Positions 11,078 through 21,890 of a DNA stretch of 64,000 nt are shown piece by piece. The position numbers and the translations under genes are program-made. The notes under the pieces were generated by a model, which saw only the letters and a program-made list of their open reading frames with translations, ran no database searches and was not told the DNA's origin. The DNA lies in NCBI GenBank assembly GCA_023053575.1, contig JAKZAP010000006.1, positions 16,067,280 to 16,131,279 of the forward strand, given 5' to 3'. The first letter of the stretch is position 1. Each line of letters begins with the position of its first letter. This DNA comes from Branchinecta lynchi (taxonomy: Eukaryota > Arthropoda > Branchiopoda > Anostraca > Branchinectidae).

Positions 11078-12289
11078 TAACAGTTTGATTGATTTCGTTA
11101 AATAAGAAAGTTCGAGCTTAGGGCTAGGTTACTGAGATATGACAGAATAAATAGAAAAATCCTTTCAGAATGACGGGTAAAAACTTACCTTACTCTTCCG
11201 CGATCCCTTACGTTAGGTCGACTCCTCGGGCCCCTTCAGACTGGCATTCGCGTAGATTCGATGCGTTTCTTTCTTCGAATCAATTTGAGCACTTTCATCG
11301 AAAGCAACACTGTCTCTTTTTTCATCAATGCAAGGTGTCTCCTGGACAAACTGGTAAATCTTCTAATTAACCAAATCTATTTTATTCAATTTCTTCTCAC
11401 GCGACCTTACGTTCCGGCCTAACTCGCACTAAATACTTAATCTGTTCAGATGTTTAAAAAAAGTTGACCACTTTACAACGAAGCCATTCTTATAGAAAAT
11501 TATACACGGCATCGGCTTTTAGCCCCTTCCCATGTCCCTTGCATTGGATGACAATCATGGCAATAATTGCATAACCGGTCTCTGGACGAATAAGCTCCTC
11601 AAAAACAATTATTACGTGTATGAACTGTCATGTAAAGAGAACACATGTCGCATATTTGACACTGCTAAACTGTTACGTCAGCTGAATCTTCTTAGTGCTA
11701 TGTTTCTCTAGTAATATTAATAGTAGATAATAATATATTTCAGTAACAGAACTCAGCTGACGTATACGTTATGTACTGTCAGATATGATTCGCAGTCAAC
11801 TTGGGCTGAAGGAATGTTTACAAATATGGCGAGTGAGATAATCAATGTATTTCTAATACAGGTGATAGGATACACTCTTACAAGTGAGGAATCTCGGGAA
11901 CGAGAATGGATGGAAATACTACTGAAGTAGGATGAATTACTGTCATATGCACGACGCGTAGTTTGAGTTGGAAAAATTTCACCTCCAATTTCCGCAAAAT
12001 ATTTACATTACGGGGTAACGACCGTAAAGGGTGGGTACAAAAAACAGACTCAACGACCTTAAAGCACACAGGACAGTGCTTCCACTCACTTGCCTGCTCC
12101 TAAAGCCCAAAACCCTGCCGAGAAATGCTGTAAACAAAAAGAGAAAATGTTTCCATTTGAACAAGCGAACAAGCGCAGCTGAATTTTTCTTCTCTATCGT
12201 TTGGGAGGGCATGACGCCGCATCAAATAAAGAGGCTACATTTAAAGAGGGAGTCACTAGGATATACCGACAAAAGGCAAAGCGTCTACG
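11078..12289. other. No recognisable gene
   Basis: Short open frames only, the longest overlapping ones near 12.0-12.33 kb on both strands without recognisable motifs. A small inverted pair TACGTCAGCTGA / TCAGCTGACGTA lies at about 11,671-11,765. TACGTCAGCT also occurs at the tips of the Penelope-like fold-back at 12.65 kb. Confidence 0.45.
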
Positions 12290-12540
12290 ATTGTACCAAG
12301 GACAAATTTAAGCACCGCAGGCAAAAGTTTTGAAAACCCACTTTTTCTGGCAAAATTAACTTAAATTCTAGTTTTTACTCTGGTTTAAGCCCTCAAAAAT
12401 TCCAAACCTTCAACGCCAACTAAATAGCGCGCCCTTCTTTTAAATAGGGAAGACATCCTACAAAATGCACAGTAGGTGAAAATTTGTGTAAACACAGATC
12501 ATCAACGTGTCTTGTTGTGATCGGAAATCTGATCAGAAGC
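12290..12540 (+). repeat. Family F fragment
   Basis: The sequence parallels the family F copies at 46.66 and 49.27 kb: GACAAATTTAAG, a CTGGCAAAATTAA segment, CCTCAAAAATTCCAA, CGCCCTTCTTTTAAAT, then GAAAATTTGTG and CTGATGATCA-like ends. It is a diverged, partial copy without coding content. Confidence 0.5.
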
Positions 12541-12645
12541 ATAGCTTTCAAATTATTATTAGATGGCAAAAGTTGGACAAAAGCGGAATGTCGAATGTAG
12601 CCATAGGCTGTAAATATTCTTTGAGTCGAAGCTGACTTTGAAACA

Positions 12646-12898
12646 TTTATTCAAACAATGTTTACAACGGATACGTCAGCTACGATTCTTTGTCAGCGAT
12701 ATTTCGGCCCTTCTTGGCAAGGGTCCTCGTCAGGCTGTCAATCCTCTGGTTCAACTTCGTTGACTACAGGTTTGTTTCCTTCCCCGAAGTTGAACCAGAG
12801 GATTGACAGCCTGACGAGGACCCTTGCCAAGAAGGGCCGAAATATCGCTGACGAAGAATCGTAGCTGACGTATCCGTCGTAAACATTGTTTGAATAAA
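12646..12898. mobile_element. Penelope-like fold-back with hammerhead-like core
   Basis: Two arms of 114 bp (12,646-12,759 and 12,785-12,898) are reverse complements with about two mismatches, separated by a 25-bp loop. Each arm contains CTGACGA, a stem GACCC...GGGCC, and GAAA in that order (plus strand 12,811-12,842), the layout of a hammerhead ribozyme core. The surrounding CTTGCCAAGAAGGGCCGAAA resembles terminal-repeat sequence of Penelope-like retroelements as I remember them. The arm tips read AACAATGTTTAC and GGATACGTCAGCTACG. The open frame across it is a consequence of the palindrome. Confidence 0.6.
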
Positions 12899-13650
12899 CA
12901 TAGGCTGTAGCTAAACTAGAGCTTCCGTTTTCCTAAGATACCACTGCAATCTGTTAAAAATATCAGAAAATTCCGGGGAAAACTATGAAAAAGTACGGAA
13001 ATCCTGCCGGCATCCAAAAATCCTGAATTTCAGGATAAATCCTGGAAAATAGAAGCACTGCACAGGAAGTAATTTGTTATCTTTCCACTGGCTGATCTGT
13101 TCTTGTCCTTTGTATGTGAGTCACTGACTAACACAAAAGATATGTTTCCACGTAAACTAAGTAGAGGGCTTACCCGTCAGTATGATAACGTTTGCGGGGT
13201 CTAAGGTGGGAAGTTCAAATATGTGTGATCTTCTTTGTACTACTTAAAATTTGTTGGTCAACTTTCTGACAGCTTGTGTTCTAAAACCGGCTCATCTACC
13301 TCTCATATTTATTTTGCACTTTTTTTCTCTTCGTTTTTAATGTCCGAGAAGCAATAAAACTAAATTGTCAATTCATGCGTATGGCTTTCACAAGAAAATT
13401 CTCATAATCTTGTCGTCCTTTTTGAAGTCATCGGTTATCAGGTAAGGCCTATTCGATCCTTGCGAGAACAAAACATTTTGCTAAAAAATGGTCACGGTAA
13501 CAGGAAATATTTACAAGATTCCGGGTAGGAAACAAATAATGTGGAAACGAGAGTTGGTGACCGAATATACACAACCGGAGTTGAGGCAAAGAATGAATGG
13601 GCATAGTGAATGGTATGGCTGCTTTCCACAGCACGGTAGCGGCTAATGGC
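12899..13650. other. No recognisable gene
   Basis: AT-rich DNA with a 70-codon minus-strand frame (13,449-13,661) lacking known motifs. No repeat family recognised. Confidence 0.45.
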
Positions 13651-14560
13651 AACAAGACCAAGGGTTTCGACGGGATCCCAAGTATTGAATATTTATTGGA
13701 CCATTTGATCTAGACAAGCGATCTTCTAGATTTCTGGTTTTTGCCAAACTCCTTTAATATTTTGTTATAACCTATAACCAAGTTCAGCTTTGAATTCAAC
13801 ATATTAATGCAGGTTTACTCCAACATCTCATCTCTAACCGACATCAGACCAACTTGACCAAATTCCTCTTTTCAGCAGTTGGCTACTCTTGGCGAACTGC
13901 ATGGAGATCAAAAGAGCTAGCGACGTTGACAGGCGAATCTTTCGATCAAAATTTCCGGATTTTGGCAAATTTTGCCAGCTTACCCGTCAAGAAAATTAAG
14001 TTAAAAACTGGATTGAACATGTCTCCTTACCCCGTTGCAGAATCTCTAATCAATCTTTAGTATGTTCAACATGCAGCATGTTTCCACACCCTATTTCGAT
14101 TATATCATTGGTTTTAAAACTTCATCCTAAATTTCTGGCTGTAGTCGGATTCCTGGCCAACTACTTGACCGGCAAGAAAAAAAATGTCATGTTCGGGTTC
14201 AGCATTTCTCCTTAACCCTAACCCGAACCTGTAATCTACTTCAGATTAAACTTTTATTTTTCAAAAATTTCCGGTTTTTGCCGGATTCCGTGTGAACTAC
14301 TTGTCCGTCGAGAAAATAATTTCCATATTCGGATTCAGAAAAAATCAGAAATTATACAAAAAATCGACCCTTAGCTGAAGCCCCTCCCCCACCCCTAAAC
14401 GTCGACCTACAGAGCCCATCTTCGAACTGGAACTGTACTATGACCCAAGGAGTCCTCACGCGAAGTTCGGATAGAATACCTCAACCTCTTCAAAAATGAT
14501 CGTGCTAACAGGCGGACGGACAACTTTTACGAAATCATAGGTATCCCGTCACTTACGTTA
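13651..14560 (+). mobile_element. Family A copy 2 (diverged)
   Basis: Starts AACAAGACCAAGGGTTTCGA then CGGGATCCC, has degenerate 137-bp units (CCGGATT, ACTTGACCGGCAAG, CAGCATTTCTCC), the C-rich block before GACCTACAGAGCCCATC, and the tail CTCTTCAAAAATGATCGTGC, GGCGGACGGAC and CACTTACGTTA. The terminal GGGATCCCAAAA has decayed. Divergence from copies 3 and 7 suggests an older insertion. Confidence 0.7.
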
Positions 14561-14965
14561 GCAAAGAAATCTGATCAGCATCAGAATTGCAGCTTGAACC
14601 AAAAGAAGGATTTCTCCTGTAGAACTCGGTAGTTGACTTTGGGTGGTTGGTACGTATTGTTTTGTAGTGAAACTTCATGCTTCGATACTGGTATCTTTTT
14701 TTTTTTTTTTCTGGTGTGAACAGTATCCCATTTCATCTTCCACTCGATGTCGTACAGTCCTCGTCAACTCATTTTTTTAAAGGTTCAACTGTTTCACAGT
14801 TTACTGTGTTTTTTTCGGACAGGGCATAACAATTTAAAGGGGTATTGATCTGGTAGAGCAGATCTGATGTTGGATTCTTGTTGAAGCATGTTTTTTTTTC
14901 TCTTCTACTGTGTCCACGCGTTTTGATGGCTTGGTTTGGTGCGAAGACTTTGGAAGACTGGCTAG
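14561..14965. other. No recognisable gene
   Basis: Contains a poly-T run (14,697-14,711) and other T-rich tracts. It may include the 3' untranslated part of the minus-strand retrotransposon that follows, but no coding is seen. Confidence 0.4.
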
Positions 14966-15172
14966 TTCAGAGGATCGTATAGCCCTGGATGACGTCTCCT
15001 CTTTTTAGTCTGTATATTAGAGTTGGGAGATTCAACATCTGCAATCGCTTATTGTAGCCTTGGATCATTTTTGAGGCTCGCTTCTGCACACGTTCAAGCA
15101 GGAATTTATCCTTTCAAAAGCAGAACTGGCAAGAACCATACCAAACTCAACCCTTGGCCTGACTATTGGGTT
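14966..15172 (-). pseudogene. Non-LTR retrotransposon RT C-terminal fragment
   Basis: On the minus strand a broken frame reads IVRPRVEFGMV, then LLERVQKRASKMIQGYNKR, then LPTLIYRLKRGDVIQGYTIL and a stop. This matches the region after the palm of CR1/Jockey-type reverse transcriptases (V-R-P-x-x-E-F/Y-G, ERVQ-R-A-K-I, L-x-L-P-x-L-x-Y-R-R-x-R-G-D). A frameshift lies between the first two pieces. It continues the element whose YADD catalytic part lies at 16.08 kb, from which it is separated by an oppositely oriented piece. Identity as a non-LTR RT is firm; the clade is a guess. Confidence 0.8.
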
Positions 15173-15640
15173 TGTATAGCTTAGATATAGCTCAAGAGCT
15201 CAACCTACCAAGCCTTACCTACAGAAGAAGAAGAGGAGATGCAATCCAAACATTCAAAATACTTGACAAACAAGTAATGCCTCAACTCTTCAACTTCAGT
15301 ACAGCGGGAAGGAATAGAGGGCACTCAAAGAAGATCAGCAAGCCATCTACTAGTACCCAAGCTAGAAACCAGTTCTTCACAACTCGAGTGATCAACAACT
15401 GTCCGAGGATACTGTTAACGCAGGAACAGTAGAGGCTTTCAAAGTTAAGTTGGACAAGGAATGGTCGTCAAAAGCCTGGAAGTACGAATGGGATGCAGCG
15501 GAGTCAGCAACCAGACAATAGCTGTCTACAAACTAATTAGAAAATCCAACCAAAAAAATCATCACATCACCAGCGACTCTACAGGAGCATAGGCACCTTT
15601 GTCGCTGGACAATGCGATTTAAGGTAATTTAAGGTAATAT
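15173..15640 (+). pseudogene. Second non-LTR RT 3' end, opposite orientation
   Basis: The plus strand reads LPSLTYRRRRGDAIQTFKIL, then RGHSKKISKPSTSTQARNQF and FTTRVINNCP, and after a frameshift VEAFKVKLDKEWSSKAWKYE to a stop at 15,521. This is the conserved extreme C-terminus of the same RT type (Y-R-R-R-R-G-D, R-G-H-S-K-K, F-x-x-R-V-I-N). The segment ends in TTTAAGG TAATTTAAGG TAAT repeats (15,618-15,636), as expected of a 3' tail with short tandem repeats. It interrupts the minus-strand element on both sides. Confidence 0.8.
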
Positions 15641-16218
15641 AACAAAGGCTTGTGAAGCTGCTGCGCATGGTTCCAAGGGCATGGTTTGCACCAGATGCAG
15701 AGGAATTTGCGTGCAGATCAAATTTATCTTGTTATCAGTAATGACGTTGACACCAACATCCCTCTCATGAGTGACCGAATCCAGGTTATGTCAAAGACCC
15801 TGTCCATCTACCATTGAACACACATTTTCAGGATTTTTGTGTGCAGAACTTTACATTTTTCAACGTTGAATTCAAGTAGCCAGGCGTGCGCCCAATCAGA
15901 AAGGCGATCCAGGTCTATCTGCATGGATGCGATCCTGGTTGTATTTTCGACTGATCCAATGATGATTTTATTTACAACCCGTCAAAATAAGCACAAAGCA
16001 CGAAGACTGAATAAATAATAGCGAAAGAAAGAGAAAAAGAAAAGAAAACACTACAGAAAATTAACTAACTAAGCTTGGAGTCATCAGCGTACAGGTATAT
16101 GTTGTTTTCTACCACCTTTGGGGCGTCGTTGAAGTAAAGGTTGAAGAGCGCAGGTCCTAATTTCGTGCCTTGCGGTACTCCACTTGTAAGTGGCTGGATG
16201 CTTGAGAATACTGGCTTG
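15641..16218 (-). pseudogene. Non-LTR retrotransposon reverse transcriptase core
   Basis: Minus-strand frames read [25 protein letters not shown] and YLYADDSKL (YADD catalytic box at 16,080-16,091). Then, after about 98 bp of purine-rich plus-strand sequence that breaks the frame, come IGSVENTTRIASMQIDLDRL, SDWAHAWLLEFNVEKCKVLH, a stop, and remnants ending ANHALGTMRSSFTSL. These are RT palm and thumb motifs of a LINE in correct order. Stops and the internal insertion make it a pseudogene. Upstream RT and endonuclease parts were not found, so the element is 5'-truncated. Confidence 0.85.
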
Positions 16219-16755
16219 AAAATACCTTGTAAGCAGGGGAAATTTTTACCGTATCTCTAAGATATTCTACAGAATCCTAGAATCGAATAATTCGTGCTTT
16301 CAATTATCAAATACAAAAATGACAAATTACTACGTCCAAAAAGTAACACTAAAAGCACGAAAGCTTATTTGACTGATACTAGGCATCGGTTTTGCGAAGA
16401 TCACTTGTCAGTATATAGCTGGGCACGACTTCTTCGGTGAGGTCTTGTTCTGAATGAAGGATCAGTAAACAGTTCAGGCGCATGTTTGACCTCAGATTTC
16501 ATGGTCGACTAACTTCAGAGTTGTAGGACACAGGCTCACGCGAGGAGTACGTGCCTCTAGCCTTGTCCTGAGAGCCTGACATATATATACAAGCCGGAAA
16601 CATTTTCACGTCAGACTAGATCAGATTCGCCTATGCTATACATCTATTTGTAAATACTAGTGCAATACAAATTTATTCTTTCGTACCACCGTCAGTTACT
16701 GCATAGACGAAAGCCTTACCACCCTACATCTTGCCTTACCACTCCCAACTTGACA
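16219..16755. other. No gene; possible LTR-like promoter stretch
   Basis: A TATATATAC box (about 16,581-16,589) followed by AATACAAATTTATTCTTTCG about 85 bp downstream would fit the TATA and polyadenylation parts of a solo LTR, but no TG...CA boundaries or target duplication are evident. Nothing else recognised. Confidence 0.25.
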
Positions 16756-17640
16756 TCAGACGCGTCTTTCACCTTCCGCGGATGTTACTGGGAAAGTCTT
16801 TGCCAAAACGAAAGCGCGAGCAATCGAGGGAAGACATCTACGGCTGATCAGAGCAAGCTGAAAGATATCGTCGAACTCAACTGATGCCTTCGATTCCAAC
16901 AAGCCTCTGGAAATGCTCCGTCTCCAAACAGAACACCTCATCATCAACACTGAACGACGGGAATTTTTCCACGAATGAGGTGCACTTCTAAGGGTCACAT
17001 GTCATCAGACAATCGAAAATTGCGAAAGTGGTCTCTCAAATGTCTTTGTGCGATTTGTCCAGCTCGTCGATCATGATCTTTAAAACAGCAGTAAACCTTG
17101 ATTTATGGAATTCATGAAACCCTTCACTCCCTTTTCTTCGTTCTCGGGCTCATTTCCTCGGAGTCTGGAGGGTCGTCGTCTTGGACGATGCTTCCTTCCG
17201 AATTGCTTCTTCGATGTCAAAACCTTCTTCGAATGAGTTCAGTCGGACAGTCAAGATTCTTGCCGCGTTCATCATATTTTGGAGCTCACGAACACGCCAT
17301 TGTTTTCTGAGAATTTCCGACGTGCTTCTGACAAGATTTCGTCGCACCAACTATGTTCAAGTTTACTGCCTGTAAATTTGCGATCAAGATCTTAGCCTTC
17401 ATCGAAATATGCTTCATCACCATGAGTTGGCTCACAAAATCATAGCTAAGAGCATGGACCAAAAGGCCTGCGGCTTTATCTTTCGAATCTGCGTCAAGGA
17501 CTGAGTATTGAGACATTTCTCGAAGCAAACTGACGAACTCAAGCAGTGTCGACCAGATGTCTTCAATTAATTCCGACCGAGCTATCCATCGTGTTTCAGA
17601 CAAGCTTTTAAGTTGAAGTTTCATTTCAACTGGATACTCC
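16756..17640 (-). pseudogene. hAT-like transposase pseudogene (C-terminal half)
   Basis: Three minus-strand frames lie in order. The first (17,624 to 17,286) reads LQLKSLSETRWIARSELIED and continues with VSLLREMSQYSVLDADSKDK. The second (17,350 to 17,150) contains ELQNMMNAARILTVRLNSFE. The third (16,998 to 16,756) contains ARAFVLAKTFPVTSAEGERR. LSETRW is a common signature of hAT-family transposases and ZMYM1-type domesticated relatives, and P-V-T-S-A-E-x-E-R marks the C-terminal dimerisation domain, where S usually follows E-R. Frames are joined only through frameshifts, and a stop lies near 17,070. The N-terminal DNA-binding part is absent. Family by recognised motifs; loss of function seen directly. 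Confidence 0.75.
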
Positions 17641-17654
17641 TGGTTTGTTATAAC

Positions 17655-17960
17655 TATGTATTGAAACCTAGTTAATTATAACGGAATAATTATGAGCTGA
17701 TGTTCTGCATTCGGTATACTTTCGTCGAAAATGGACTCGGATTCGTGAAATCTACCGAATCCTGGCAATTATACCGAATAATTATGGGCCGATATTCGTC
17801 ATTCGGTACGCCTATAATTACCGAATCCTGGTGATTATACCTATAACAACAGATCGATAGCCTATTTAGGATTCTGTAGAACTACCGAATCCCGCTGGTT
17901 ATACCGAATAATGCTGGTTTCGGAAAATAAACAAAGAATTACCGAATCTAAAAAAGTTGG
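17655..17960. repeat. Minisatellite of CCGAATAATTAT units
   Basis: About four irregular units of roughly 70-75 bp, each carrying TATACCGAATAATTATG, a GATnTTC segment, TCATTCGGTA and ACCGAATCCTGG. The unit is part-palindromic (ATTCGGTA / TACCGAAT). Family F at 46.5-50.3 kb also carries many ACCGAATTC / GAATTCGGTAA motifs, so the two may be related. Confidence 0.6.
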
Positions 17961-18807
17961 GTCGGGAGGGGTGCTGCACCCCAAGCACCCCCCCCTCCCT
18001 GCGACGCTCCTGCTTATAAGTCGTTTTTCCCGCGGTATGTGTCCCACACAGTCAATCCATAAATTGGGACTCGCGGAAAAGTAATTTTCACGTTAAAAAC
18101 ACACTTCCTCAGAAACGAAACGAGGAAAACAGGTTTGCAATGCATTTAAAAAAAAAAAATGCGGATTTACGGATGTAAAACTTTTGGTCTTCGCCCGACA
18201 GGGGTTTACAGATAGAAAAAGACGCCGGTTCGCCGACGAGACTTATTTTTTTTTTCCGGGTGTAGTTTCACTGTAGTTTTGATGCACTTTTGTTTCATTA
18301 TGAAAGTACCGAGTACCGTTTTATTTTTCATTCGACACACAGTACGTTCATGACGAAAACTAAAGATGGTAAAACTACAGTGAGCTACATCTGAAAAATT
18401 GCAACTTAAAACAGGTTTGCAGTATTTGATTCTTTCTGTGTAAAAACAAACCCTGATTCATTGACGAAACAGACTTTCGTCTTTTGCCCGATAGAAACAC
18501 TATATCTTTCCCCAATGCAGCATTTTCAAGCAGGTATGAAAGGTTTATATCTGTCTCAACCTTCATCTGCGACCTTACCACAAAATTAGGTCCAAGTCTC
18601 AATACGCGACACAGCAAATGAAGAACGAGAAGTTCGCTTTTAGAATAACTTAAACATACAAGAGATCATTTTCGAGTTGTATGTATCCTGAATTTTACGA
18701 AGGCTTCTCAGATGTGCTTCAACACTAGCATACACGGGCGTCACGGATGAGGGGGGCGGACGACACCCCCCCCCGTTGTCGTTCATTCGGTAAGAAATAG
18801 GTCAATC
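17961..18807. other. No gene; poly-C tracts and short repeats
   Basis: Contains GGGTCGGGAGGGG...CCCCCCCCTCCC near 17,960-18,000, GCGACGCTCCTG (compare GCGACGCCCCTG at 10,866), a minus-strand 80-codon frame without recognised motif (18,375-18,617), and GGACGACACCCCCCCCCC near 18,758. Confidence 0.4.
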
Positions 18808-18990
18808 GGCGTCGCGATTTTCGTAAAAACTGTCGATTTTACGTAAAACAGTCGATTTTTTCGGAAACAGTCGATTTTTCGTAAAAACAGTCGGTTTGGC
18901 GTAAGTCGATTTTCTCAAAAACGGTTGGTATTTCCTAAACATCAGTCGATTTTTCATCAAAACATGGGTTTTTCCGATAAAAAAAAGTCG
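18808..18990. repeat. About 20-bp minisatellite, GTCGATTTTTCG units
   Basis: Eight or so imperfect copies of AAACAGTCGATTTTTCGTAA, with variants GTCGATTTTACG and GTCGGTTTGGCG. A single unit (CGATTTTTCGTAAGAACAGTCGA-like) also occurs at 33,030-33,053, again after a GGACGCCCCCCCC run, so the array belongs to a dispersed repeat. Confidence 0.75.
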
Positions 18991-20296
18991 GTAAAAATGA
19001 CCAGCCAGTATGTAAGCACCTTGCTCCCCCCCCAAAAAAAAAAGATTTTTGATAGTAATGTCTCTGCTAGCACGATACGAGGCCAAAAATTTACTACCCG
19101 ACTAGAATGAGCTATTCCAGCGTCTGCAGAACCCCTCCCTTCCTGTCCTGAAGCCTTTTTTCACTTGTAGTCAAAGTTTGACAATAATCCCCACAACCTT
19201 GTCTCTCACTTTAACAACCAACGTATTGTAATTTTGACAGGCTAAAATCTGAAACACCTAAGTGAGGCAGAGACAAATCACAGGGGTGTAGAACAGGTAG
19301 CCGTATTGCTGCCCCCATGAATCGGGGTTATGAAACCTGGTTTAAACGACTCGACTTGTCTTTAGGGACGGGCTTACGACTGAAGCTGTACAGAGCCCAA
19401 ATTTTTTTTTTTTTTTAAACGACTCGGATTATTTTTTATTACAATAAACACCCGGGACCTCGGCGAGGACAAAATAAACGACTGATACGACTTAGCAAAA
19501 GGAAGGGGGGGGGGGTGAATCACCTCCCTCACCCCCCTTCGAGCCACCCCTGGCCCCCTTCGAGCCATTCCAGATTCCCAAATGTCCGCGGCTTCCGCAT
19601 AGTGAAGCATTTTCCTATTTTCCAACTTTTACTAGATGTTCGCACTTCAAATATCTCTTACATCCCAGGGTAACTACCAATCACTTTCCCTTTTTCTTTC
19701 TAAATTTGCACATTTGTTGTGTTTGGTCTCGACGAAAACGGCTGTCCGGAATCCGGAAGCAAAATCTGGAAGGTGAAACCTAGCTTTTAGCATGATAAAC
19801 CTATAAAGACTTTGGTTTGGAAACGCTCGCAAGAAACGCATTTGCGTTTGAAAATGCTCTGTGCTCGTGCACGCCAGGCACTATCAACGGGGGAAGATCG
19901 GTGCGATCGGGGGTTTTCTTCTTAGAGCGTGATTGAAACAGAATTACCTTAAGTTGCTCAAGCAACAGGACGTGGTATCCCGACGAGTCGCTTAAAGCTG
20001 CTATGGTGATTATATCCGGATTATAGCTTCAGGGACTCTCCATGGTTACGCCTGAAAGTCTTAATCAATCCCCTTCTATAAGCTCTTTGACATCTTGTTG
20101 GTGATAGTTGTTTCGGACAGGCCATCCCGCGAAGGGATAGCTTGAGTAGAAAAGAAGCAATGTGCAAGAGAAAAGCAGAATGGGATTGACCCCTGTTCCA
20201 CCATAGGCAATCAGAAAGAGGCGGAGACATTGGGGGTTCAGGCAATGTCTGAGAGGTCTGGACAAATGTGAACGAAGATATCACTTAGTGCTTTTC
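18991..20296. other. No recognisable gene
   Basis: Includes a T-run (19,399-19,414), a G-run followed by GGTGAATCACCTCCC (19,504-19,531) and short frames. Nothing coding recognised. Confidence 0.4.
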
Positions 20297-20689
20297 TTAC
20301 CAAGTATTCTTACTCGGTTCTACTCTTAAATAAAAAAGGAAGCTAGAATCAATAAACCCAATACACACATCATCCCTATGAGATAAATAATGCTGAGCCA
20401 GGACTTTTGGATTTGCCGATTCCGCTTTGCTGCCTTTAAAATCCTTATTGATTGTGGCACTGGAAAAGTACAAAAAACTCTTGAACATACAATCCATACT
20501 TCTCGGAGGAACAATCAGCTGACAAGACCTAAAAAGAACAAAGGTTTCAGCAGCAAAGATATCAAGGAGAATAATCTGATCAGCGATTCGATAAAAAATA
20601 AATGTCATCTCAAAACATCCGGAACTCGCATGAGGCAACTCAACACCATTAGAGATCCGACGAAGAAACGAACCACGCTTATTTACCAT
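20297..20689 (-). other. 130-codon ORF, unknown, ends at a splice-donor-like site
   Basis: An intact minus-strand frame from ATG at 20,689 to a stop at 20,297, longer than most frames here that are not in repeats. Its last codons read into CTTG|GTAAGA, a good donor site, so it could be part of an exon. A second minus frame over 20,326-20,514 encodes a basic stretch followed by IIYLIGMMCVLGLLILASFF and a stop, resembling a tail anchor, preceded by TTTTCCAG, a good acceptor. The two readings exclude each other. I recognise neither. It may be chance. Confidence 0.2.
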
Positions 20690-21180
20690 AGTTTATGTTA
20701 GTTTGTTTTGTAAGGCAATTTATGACGAAAAACACATTCAAAACCCCTTGTTTTTATACAAAACCCAGAGGATTCAACAAATTGGTGATTTACAACTGAA
20801 GGAACACAGCATAAGCACACCTGAAGCTACAGGCCAATAAAATCAAACTGGACATATTCGCCCTTCTCCGTAATCAAACCATCGTTAGGGGTTAGAACAA
20901 ATCGTATTAATTTCGGGTCTCCGGGTTTAAGAATGGATGGACCGATACGGGAGTAGGTTGAATTGACACGATAGCTGTAAGACGGGTCCAATAAACTAAT
21001 CCAAAGCTTCTTTTCAGCTCGCGCCGTTGGTCCAGCCACGGCTTAAGGTAGCAAGCCTCGAACAGTAACGGCCCTAACAAGTGCCCCATCGTTTTTAGTG
21101 GAGTGTTCCTTGAAACAATCCACTATTGCGAGCGCTGTCGCAGCTTTCGGTTTTCACCGTTTTTTGTGGAGCTCATAACT
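20690..21180. other. No gene recognised; weak minus-strand frame
   Basis: A minus-strand frame (21,039-20,827) reads SILKPGDPKLIRFVLTPNDG and ends FDFIGL then stop. It looks protein-like but an in-frame stop lies just upstream and I cannot place it in a family. It could be a decayed gene or transposon fragment. Confidence 0.25.
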
Positions 21181-21189
21181 CGTGAACCA

Positions 21190-21890
21190 ATACAGGTACA
21201 AATTCAAACTTGGTACACCTGTGGGTATTGGGGTCTAGTCTTGCCTTTTGTCCCCCCCCCCCCCCACACCCACCCGGTACAGGGGCAAATGGGCCCAGAT
21301 TGCCCATAGAATAATGTTCATAACTTGACCTCAGCTGGACAGAGGACGATGAAATTCCTTGCACTTGTGACCCTATGTCTGGAAAAATAATTTCGAAGTT
21401 GCGCCTTCCCCACCCACCCAGTTCATGGGTAACTGGGCCCAGATTGCCCAAGAGTAAAGTTCGTGACGCTTGGCTGGAACCAACAGATATCACGTTGACA
21501 TTTGGTAGGCTTATGAGCGTTGGAGTCTCTTTTTCGGGTCCCAAACCCCACGCTCCCACTTGGTTCAGCGGCAATTGGGCCCCGATTGCCCATTTTTTTT
21601 ATCTTTTTAACTTGATAATAACCGGAGATAGGGCGACGAAATTCCTTGTGCTTTTAGATCTTAGGGTTGGGAATATACACGTTGATCTGAACAACCCTTC
21701 TACCCTCCAAGTTTATGGTCAAGTGGGCCCAAATTGCCCATGAGTGAAGTTTATGGCCAGTACGACTGGAATCAAACTCCAAGCTGGTAAACTTGAGGAT
21801 TTATAGGTCTCGATACACATTTTGATGGTCCCCCCTCCCCCTCCTGTTCATGGGCAGCTGGGCCCAGATTTCCCATGAGTTACTTCGTCT
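21190..21890. repeat. Family H minisatellite, about 135-150-bp units
   Basis: Five units are marked by TGGGCCCAGATTGCCCA at about 21,289, 21,437, 21,573, 21,724 and 21,859 (steps 148, 136, 151 and 135 bp). Each is followed by AGTGAAGTTCATGAC-like sequence and preceded by a C-rich run and GTTCATGG. The alternating step lengths suggest a dimeric higher-order unit of about 285 bp. The modular look (C-run plus GACGAAATTCCTTG) parallels family B units. Confidence 0.75.
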
